Shown: piece by piece, positions 52,801 through 61,800 of the stretch | Numbering within the stretch: the first letter of the stretch is position 1 | How the letters are laid out: every line of letters starts with the position of its first letter | Source: Branchipolynoe longqiensis | Lineage: Eukaryota; Annelida; Polychaeta; Phyllodocida; Polynoidae | Length of the DNA stretch: 64,000 nucleotides | Assembly: GCA_030323885.1 (NCBI GenBank) | Contig: CM059190.1 | Coordinates: 83,382,709-83,446,708, forward strand | Direction of reading: 5' to 3' | Translations under genes and position numbers: made by a program | The notes under the pieces: generated by a model | Seen by the model: only the letters and a program-made list of their open reading frames with translations | What the model was told of the DNA's origin: nothing | Database searches by the model: none

Positions 52801-55800
52801 CACGGTTCCAGCGGTGCGGTGCATTGTGGGATGCGTCAGAGCAAAACAAACCCGTGAGAAGCACATGGCACATGCTAATGCACTGGGTGCAGCTATGAAA
52901 TGTGATAGTTTCAGCTCATCTTAGCTCTTGTTTGAAACATAGAATACAAAGTAAAAAAATATATATAATAAATTAAGATATTAATCTTTTATCCAGCATT
53001 GCATTTACATCAATATAATCAGCACATCTTATGCCATGTGCATTTAGATTTAGACAAATCTGGGCACTCAGACTAGTATTAGAGCCATAGTCAGAGTCAG
53101 TTTTACTTATTTTATAAATGTTTTTATTTATATCCTATGGTTAATGACATATGTATAACTAGAAAATTAGTAGGGTTAATCAGATATTGGTTATATATTT
53201 CTCTGAAACAAGTGTATGTTAACACATTTGGCATTTTAATATTTAGAACAAGAATTAATAATGGTGATGTGGATATCACTGATTGTTTTGTGTGGAATTG
53301 TATGTTTCTTAACTCAAAATGTTTAACTATGGCTAGTTTTGTCTTAGCTATATTCATCAAAACATTATATTGCATGTGTGCATACATGTTTATGCCAAAT
53401 TGTTATGTATTTCTATTCATTTTGAATAAAATCGAAGTCTTTCCCTACGCGTATCAACAAACTCAATGGACATTCTCATTTGCTTTGCTGCCAACGCCGT
53501 TTTCAGCGCATGTACAGTCGGAACCGTGATCCCGTCTATACCGGATGTGGCGTGGTTTGAAATTGGCTTTTTTCACCGGTTCTGCTCTTTGTGTGTTTAT
53601 GTCTCTGTGGGGTTTTCTATCTTGGTCACATCTGAAACAAAATTGTATCTATATGCAGCCGACAGTGTGCTCTCACGGTGACTCCATTGTGTGTGCACAA
53701 TTTTGATACTTTTGGGGGGACAGATTTGATACTTTTTTTTGGGTATAATCCAGAGTGGCAGCACTGGGAAGCCGCACTCACCCTCCTTTCCAATTCTCAA
53801 GCCACCCATGTAGGGTAAACAGTAGAGCTAGTGTTGTGGGTAGCAGCTCACTCTGCAACATGCTGTGTTGAAAAGGTCTTATAAGAGATGTTCCCCCTCA
53901 ACTCACCCTCTGAGGGCAATGGTAGGGCTAGTGTTGTGGGGAGCAGCTCACTCTGCAACCCGCTGTGTTGAAAAGGTCTTATACGAGATTTTCACTCACA
54001 ATCCCATCATCACCAGACGGGATGGTCGAATGAGTTGGCCGTCCATCTCCCGTTTTGGTAGATCATGGGATTCGAACCCATGGGTTCAAACCATGGTCGA
54101 GTTAAACCGATGACATAAATATTTATACTTGTCACTTCCTAGCCCGGCATTCGGCCTTATTAGGGTAGGGCAAAGACTGGTTGGTCAGTGTCAGGATAAT
54201 GTGACTGAGTTGGATTGCAGGTTATGGTGCTGGCAGTCTGGTCTCCCAGTGGGGCAATACTATATATAAAGTCGCCACTTCATTTCACCTTCATAATCGA
54301 TGCCCGTCCTGATCATGACTTATTACGACCATGACTAAATCCCACCATCAACTCAACCTGTCAACAAACACTCCAACCCTTCATTTATCCCATAATCCAC
54401 TGCCACCCTTCACTTACTACATAGCTGATTCCCACAATTCACTTACCCTGTAACCGACCCACTCTTTACTTATCCCATAATTCACTGCCACCCTTCACTT
54501 ACTGCATAGCTGATTCCCAGCATTCACTTACCCTGTAACCGACCCACTCTTTACATATCCCATAATCCACTGCCACCCTTCACTTACTGCATAGCTGATT
54601 CCCAGCATTCACTTACCCTGTAACCGACCCACTCTTTACATATCCCATAATCCACTGCCACCCTTCACTTACTGCATAGCTGATTCCCATCATTCACTTA
54701 CCCTGTAACCGACCCACTCTTTACTTATCCCATAATCCACTGCCACCCTTCACTTACTGCATAGCTGATTCCCACCATTTACTTACCCTGTACCTGACCC
54801 ACTCTTTACTTATCCCATAATTCACTGCCACCCTTCACTTACTGCATAGCTGATTCCCACCATTCACTTACCCTGTAACCGACCCACTCTTTACTTATCC
54901 CATAATCCACTGCCACCCTTCACTTACTGCATAGCTGATTCCCATCATTCACTTACCCTGTACCTGACCCACTCTTTACTTATCCCATAATCCACTGCCA
55001 CCCTTCACTTACTGCATAGCTGATTCCCACCATTCACTTACCCTGTACCTGACCCACTCTTTACTTATCCCATAATTCACTCCCACCCTTCACTTACTGC
55101 ATAGCTGATTCCCACCATTCACTTACCCTGTACCTGACCCACTCTTTACTTATCCCATAATTCACTCCCACCCTTCACTTACTGCATAGCTGATTCCCAC
55201 CATTCACTTACCCTGTACCTGACCCACACTTTACTTATCCCATAATTCACTGCCACCCTTCACTTACTGCATAGCTGATTCCCACCATTCACTTACCCTG
55301 TACCTGACCCACACTTTACTTATCCCATAATTCACTCCCACCCTTCACTTACTGCATAGCTGATTCCCACCATTCACTTACCCTGTACCTGACCCACACT
55401 TTACTTATCCCATAATCCACTGCCACCCTTCACTTACTGCATAGCTGATTCCCACCATTCACTTACCCTGTACCTGACCCACACTTTACTTATCCCATAA
55501 TCCACTGCCACCCTTCACTTACTGCATAGCTGATTCCCATCATTCACTTACCCTGTAACTGACCCACACTTTACTTATCCCATAATCCACTGCCACCCTT
55601 CACTTACTGCATAGCTGATTCCCATCATTCACTTACCCTGTAACCGACCCACTCTTTACTTATCCCATAATTCACTGCCACCCTTCACTTACTGCATAGC
55701 TGATTCCCACCATTCACTTACCCTGTACCTGACCCACACTTTACTTATCCCATAATTCACTGCCACCCTTCACTTACTGCATAGCTGATTCCCATCATTC

Positions 55801-58800
55801 ACTTACCCTGTACCTGACCCACTCTTTACTTATCCCATAATCCACTGCCACCCTTCACTTACTGCATAGCTGATTCCCATCATTCACTTACCCTGTAACC
55901 GACCCACTCTTTACTTATCCCATAATTCACTGCCACCCTTCACTTACTGCATAGCTGATTCCCATCATTCACTTACCCTGTAACTGACCCACTCTTTACT
56001 TATCCCATAATTCACTCCCACCCTTCACTTACTGCATAGCTGATTCCCATCATTCACTTACCCTGTAAGTGACCCACACTTTACTTATCCCATAATTCAC
56101 TCCCACCCTTCACTTACTGCATAGCTGATTCCCATCATTCACTTACCCTGTAACTGACCCACTCTTTACTTATCCCATAATCCACTGCCACCCTTCACTT
56201 ACTGCATAGCTGATTCCCATCATTCACTTACCCTGTAACCGACCCACTCTTTACTTATCCCATAATTCACTGCCACCCTTCACTTACTGCATAGCTGATT
56301 CCCATCATTCACTTACCCTGTAACTGACCCACTCTTTACTTATCCCATAATTCACTGCCACCCTTCACTTACTGCATAGCTGATTCCCACCCTTCACTTA
56401 CCCTGTACCTGACCCACACTTTACTTATCCCATAATTCACTGCCACCCTTCACTTACTGCATAGCTGATTCCCACCCTTCACTTACCCTGTACCGTACCC
56501 ACACTTTACTTATCCCATAATTCACTGCCACCCTTCACTTACTGCATAGCTGATTCCCACCATTCACTTACCCTGTAACTGAACCACACTTTACTTATCC
56601 CATAATCCACTGCCACCCTTCACTTACTGCATAGCTGATTCCCACCATTCACTTACCCTGTAACCTGACCCACACTTTACTTATCCCATAATCCACTGCC
56701 ACCCTTCACTTACTGCATAGCTGATTCCCACCATTCACTTACCCTGTAACTGACCCACACTTTACTTATCCCATAATTCACTGCCACCCTTCACTTACTG
56801 CATAGCTGATTCCCACCCTTCACTTACCCTGTACCTGACCCACACTTTACTTATCCCATAATTCACTGCCACCCTTCACTTACTGCATGGCTGATTCCCA
56901 TCATTCACTTACCCTGTAACTGACCCACACTTTACTTATCCCATCATTCACTGCCACCCTTCACTTACTGCATAGCTGATTCCCACCATTCACTTACCCT
57001 GTAACTGACCCACACTTTACTTATCCCATAATTCACTGCCACCCTTCACTTACTGCATAGCTGATTCCCACCATTCACTTACCCTGTAACTGAACCACAC
57101 TTTACTTATCCCATAATTCACTGCCACCCTTCACTTACTGCATAGCTGATTCCCACCATTCACTTACCCTGTAACCGACCCACTCTTTACTTATCCCATA
57201 ATTCACTGCCACCCTTCACTTACTGCATGGCTGATTCCCACCATTCACTTACCCTGTAACTGAACCACACTTTACTTATCCCATAATTCACTGCCACCCT
57301 TCACTTACTGCATAGCTGATTCCCATCATTCACTTACCCTGTAACTGAACCACACTTTACTTATCCCATAATTCACTGCCACCCTTCACTTACTGCATAG
57401 CTGATTCCCACCATTCACTTACCCTGTAACTGACCCACACTTTACTTATCCCATAATTCACTCCCACCCTTCACTTACTGCATAGCTGATTCCCATCATT
57501 CACTTACCCTGTAACTGACCCACACTTTACTTATCCCATAATCCACTGCCACCCTTCACTTACTGCATAGCTGATTCCCACCATTCACTTACCCTGTAAC
57601 TGACCCACTCTTTACTTATCCCATAATTCACTCCCACCCTTCACTTACTGCATAGCTGATTCCCATCATTCACTTACCCTGTAACTGAACCACACTTTAC
57701 TTATCCCATAATTCACTGCCACCCTTCACTTACTGCATAGCTGATTCCCACCATTCACTTACCCTGTAACTGAACCACACTTTACTTATCCCATAATTCA
57801 CTGCCACCCTTCACTTACTGCATAGCTGATTCCCACCATTCACTTACCCTGTAACTGACCCACTCTTTACTTATCCCATAATTCACTCCCACCCTTCACT
57901 TACTGCATAGCTGATTCCCATCATTCACTTACCCTGTACCTGACCCACACTTTACTTATCCCATAATTCACTGCCACCCTTCACTTACTGCATGGCTGAT
58001 TCCCACCATTCACTTACCCTGTAACTGACCCATTTCTTTACTCCACCATCTCTCTCATCTCGCCCGGCGGCAGGCTGCCAACTACGATTTCTACGAGCGG
58101 CTGATGGCGGGGTGCTGTGGGAAGCTGGAGGCGTACCCGCTGCCCGTCTTCGAGCCGAGCACGACAGCCGAGGTGAAGGCGGCTGTGACCCCGCAGCTTG
58201 TGCGCACTCCGTCTGAGAGCAGCTCATGCGCAGGTCTCAGCACCACCAACACACCGTCTCGCGTTGCGAGTGGTGCGCGGAAGGACTCGGCTCGCCTCGA
58301 GATTGTGCCAGGCATGTCCAACCTCAGCCTGGTGCTCAGCCTAGGTAAGCAGGAGCGCACTGGCTTTGTCAGATGCCGGCTCCCCCCATCTGCTGGTCTG
58401 GTGTGGTTTTTGCCTGTGTATGTGTGTGTAATGTTATGTATTATTATTAAATGTGTTATGGTTTTAAATTACTAATATTATTTATTAATATTAGTTATTA
58501 ATATTTGATATTAATATTATTTGTCATTAATATTATTTGTCATTAATATTGTCGTGGGGGGGATGAAAATGGGAACTATTGCGCCTAGAGCAGGACTCGA
58601 ACACACATCTCTTTGCATTCCGGGCCAGTGTGCTAACCATTACACCCCCTAGGCTCCCTAATATCACCACACTACCCATGCCTACCTGTCTATGTGGTTA
58701 CTTGCCTGAGAGGTCAGTGCAGACTACTACACTCGTTCCCCTCGAATTGTAAGTCTTTTAATGCTTACAATTACATACATACAGGCAATGCACTAACACA

Positions 58801-61800
58801 TACATAAACAGGGTAGGTTCAACAACCATACAGCGCAAAGCTTGTACAGGATCATGATCACGGCAACCAGTGTCATGGGGGTGATGAAAATGGGAAATAT
58901 TTTGCCTAGAGCGGGACTCGAACCCACATCTCTTTGCATTCCGGGCCAGTGTGCTAACCATTACACCACCTAGGCTCCCTGATATCACCATGCCTACCTG
59001 TCTATGTGGTTACTTGCCTCAGAGGTCAGTGCAGACCACTACAATATTATTTGTCATTAATTTGATCCATCACTATTTATTGAGATTTGTTTATTAATAT
59101 TTCTGGTAGAAGTTATTTAATATTATGATTATTTATCACTTATATTATTTCTTTCTAATATTATCACCACTGACCGGACGCGATGGCCAAATCGATAGAT
59201 CGCAGGCTTCTCATGCGAATGGTCTGCAGTTCAAAACCCGGCCGAGTCAAACCAATGACTTACAAAATTTATACTTATCACTACCTAGCCTAGCGCTTGG
59301 CATTACTAGGAGAGGGCAAGAACTAGTTTGCTCGATATCAAGATAATGTGACTTGGCGGGAATTTGGGTCATGCTGTTGGCGGCCTGATCTACCATTGGG
59401 GCAGCACTATAAAGTCGACATGAGTGTGCACTGTGACAATTTGATACCCATCCGGAAATGATCGTAGATGTCAGGATGCAAAACCCCAACAAACAAGCAA
59501 GCAATCATCACTATTATCATTTATCATTAATGTTGTTTCTTATTCCGATTATTTATCATTAATATTACCAATATTATTCCTTATGAATATTACCATATTG
59601 TTATTATAATTATGTTGTCTGTAAATAACAAGTCCTTTAATTAGAATTGTTATGTAGGTATTATTTGAAAGGTTCTCAACCAACATCGTATGTTACTAAG
59701 TTGGTTCTCAGGTATAGGCTTCCTTACCTTGTGTGATATCCTGTGTGATCTGACTGACATAGTCACTGGTTTATGGGTGTGACGGAGCGGTAGAGTGCCC
59801 GCTGTCGGTCATCCGATCGATCCTTCTCAGTGGACCCACTTGCAGTTGGGCTATTTTCCATTCCAACCAGCGGTTCACAACTGGTTCATCAAAGGCTGTG
59901 GTATGTGCTGTCCTGTCAGTGGGAAACTGCATATATAAACGACCCCTTGCTGCATAGAGTAGCCTATGTGGTGTCAACCGGTTTCCTCCAAAGAAATATG
60001 TCAGAATGACCATATGTTTGACGTCCAATAGCCGATGATACAATACAAAAATGAATGTGCTCTAGAGGCGTCGTTAAATAAAACAAGCTTTACTTTTGGT
60101 CTATGTGTGTGTTTGGTGTGGGGTGGGGTGGAAGCATCCTAGTCTTTCTTTTTCTTTAACAGATAATGTGTTCCGTGTTATGCATTTATATTGGGACAAG
60201 CAACATCTAGCATGGACTTGATTAGTACCCATAATGTGTAGCCAGTCTGATGTTTAAATTACGCGTTGGTAGAACATACATCGTAGTCCCCTTATGTTGC
60301 AGTTGCCTCATATCGGCATGTTTCTTTATCAGTGTTTGTACCAAGGCAGAAATAAAAATCCTACTATTGTGCAACCAAAATCTTAGTTTTCCTCCAATAC
60401 TTAAAATTTGAAGAAAAGCTCTCAGACAATTAACAATATATATTCTAAATAAAGTAACTTATTTCATTAGTATTCCAGAGAATTTATTACATTCAAGTTA
60501 AGTTTTGAACAAGACATGTAAGCAAAATCCGATGGATTCGTCCAAAAATATTGCTAAATTGTCGAAGATCTGACTTTATCCGACAAATACGTAAATATCT
60601 GACAAATGTCAGATAATCCAACTTTGCACAAACACTGCTTTACATAGTGCCGCTGTACAATATTACTCACATAGTGAGTAAAATTGTAAGCTCCATTCAA
60701 CTGTAGGTCATCCTAGTTAAATCATGCTTTTAGATTTAACTATCTAGTTTGTTGTTTATTTCGTTGTGTGCGTAACCTCTTGTCCTTTGCATGGCGTTCC
60801 GTTATGTTCCAGAGCAAAGTTCAAAGGGTTCAAACAGGTCACATGACTCGGACATGAGTGACCAATCACAGGCCAACGAATCTGACTCAGGTCAGTAAAT
60901 GGGTCCGCATAGGAATGGACTGTGGTCAGTATGGGAAGTTTAGGTTGATTTGCTTATTGTGCTGAATGTGGATTAAAACAAATTTAATTAATCTTTTATA
61001 AAAAAAAGTGGAGAAAATTAACGATATATAATCGACGGGCTTAAAATTAAAGCCGCATACTCCAGTGAAAGAGTTAAATTGCTAAACCAAAACACTTGCT
61101 TAGGTTTGATCCTGCACATGGTTGATGTGTTACATTTTGTTGTAATATTATTATTATTTTTTTTTTTTTTTAATTATGAATTTGATTAAATTAAAACACA
61201 ACGGTTGGGTTCGCTTTAAGAAAATAGGAGGGAAACTGGCGGTGTCAAAGAAACATCAATAAAAAGTTAGTTTTTTTTGTTTTTAGAAAAAAGCAAACTT
61301 TCATGAAGTCTAATCCTCAATAGCTGGTTTAGATTCAATGAAAATGAGGAGGGAAAGTTGCAGTAAACTCTTGGTGTCTTCTCCAACTCCTCAGGACCGG
61401 GTGTGGTGGCCGAATCGGTAGAGCGCGGGCCTCCCCTATGGGAGATTGGGTTCCCAGTCGAGTCAAACCAACAACTTATAAAATTGATACTTGTTGCTTC
61501 TTAGCCTGACGCTTGGCATTATTAATAGGATAGGGCAAGGACTGGTTAGCTCAGTGTCAGGATAATGTGACTGAGTGAGATATCAGGTCATGTTGCCGGC
61601 AACCTGATTTCCCTGTGGGGCAGCACTACAAAGTCGCCATGAGGGCGCACTGTCACAAATCGGTACCTGTCCTGATATGACCTTAGATTGTCCAAGGACA
61701 TAAAGCTCCAACAACAAACCACCTCCTCAGGTCAGTCGGGGGTCAGTGACCTCTTCGTAACGGAGGCCCACAGCGCCAGCTTCAACCAGGACGCCGAGCC

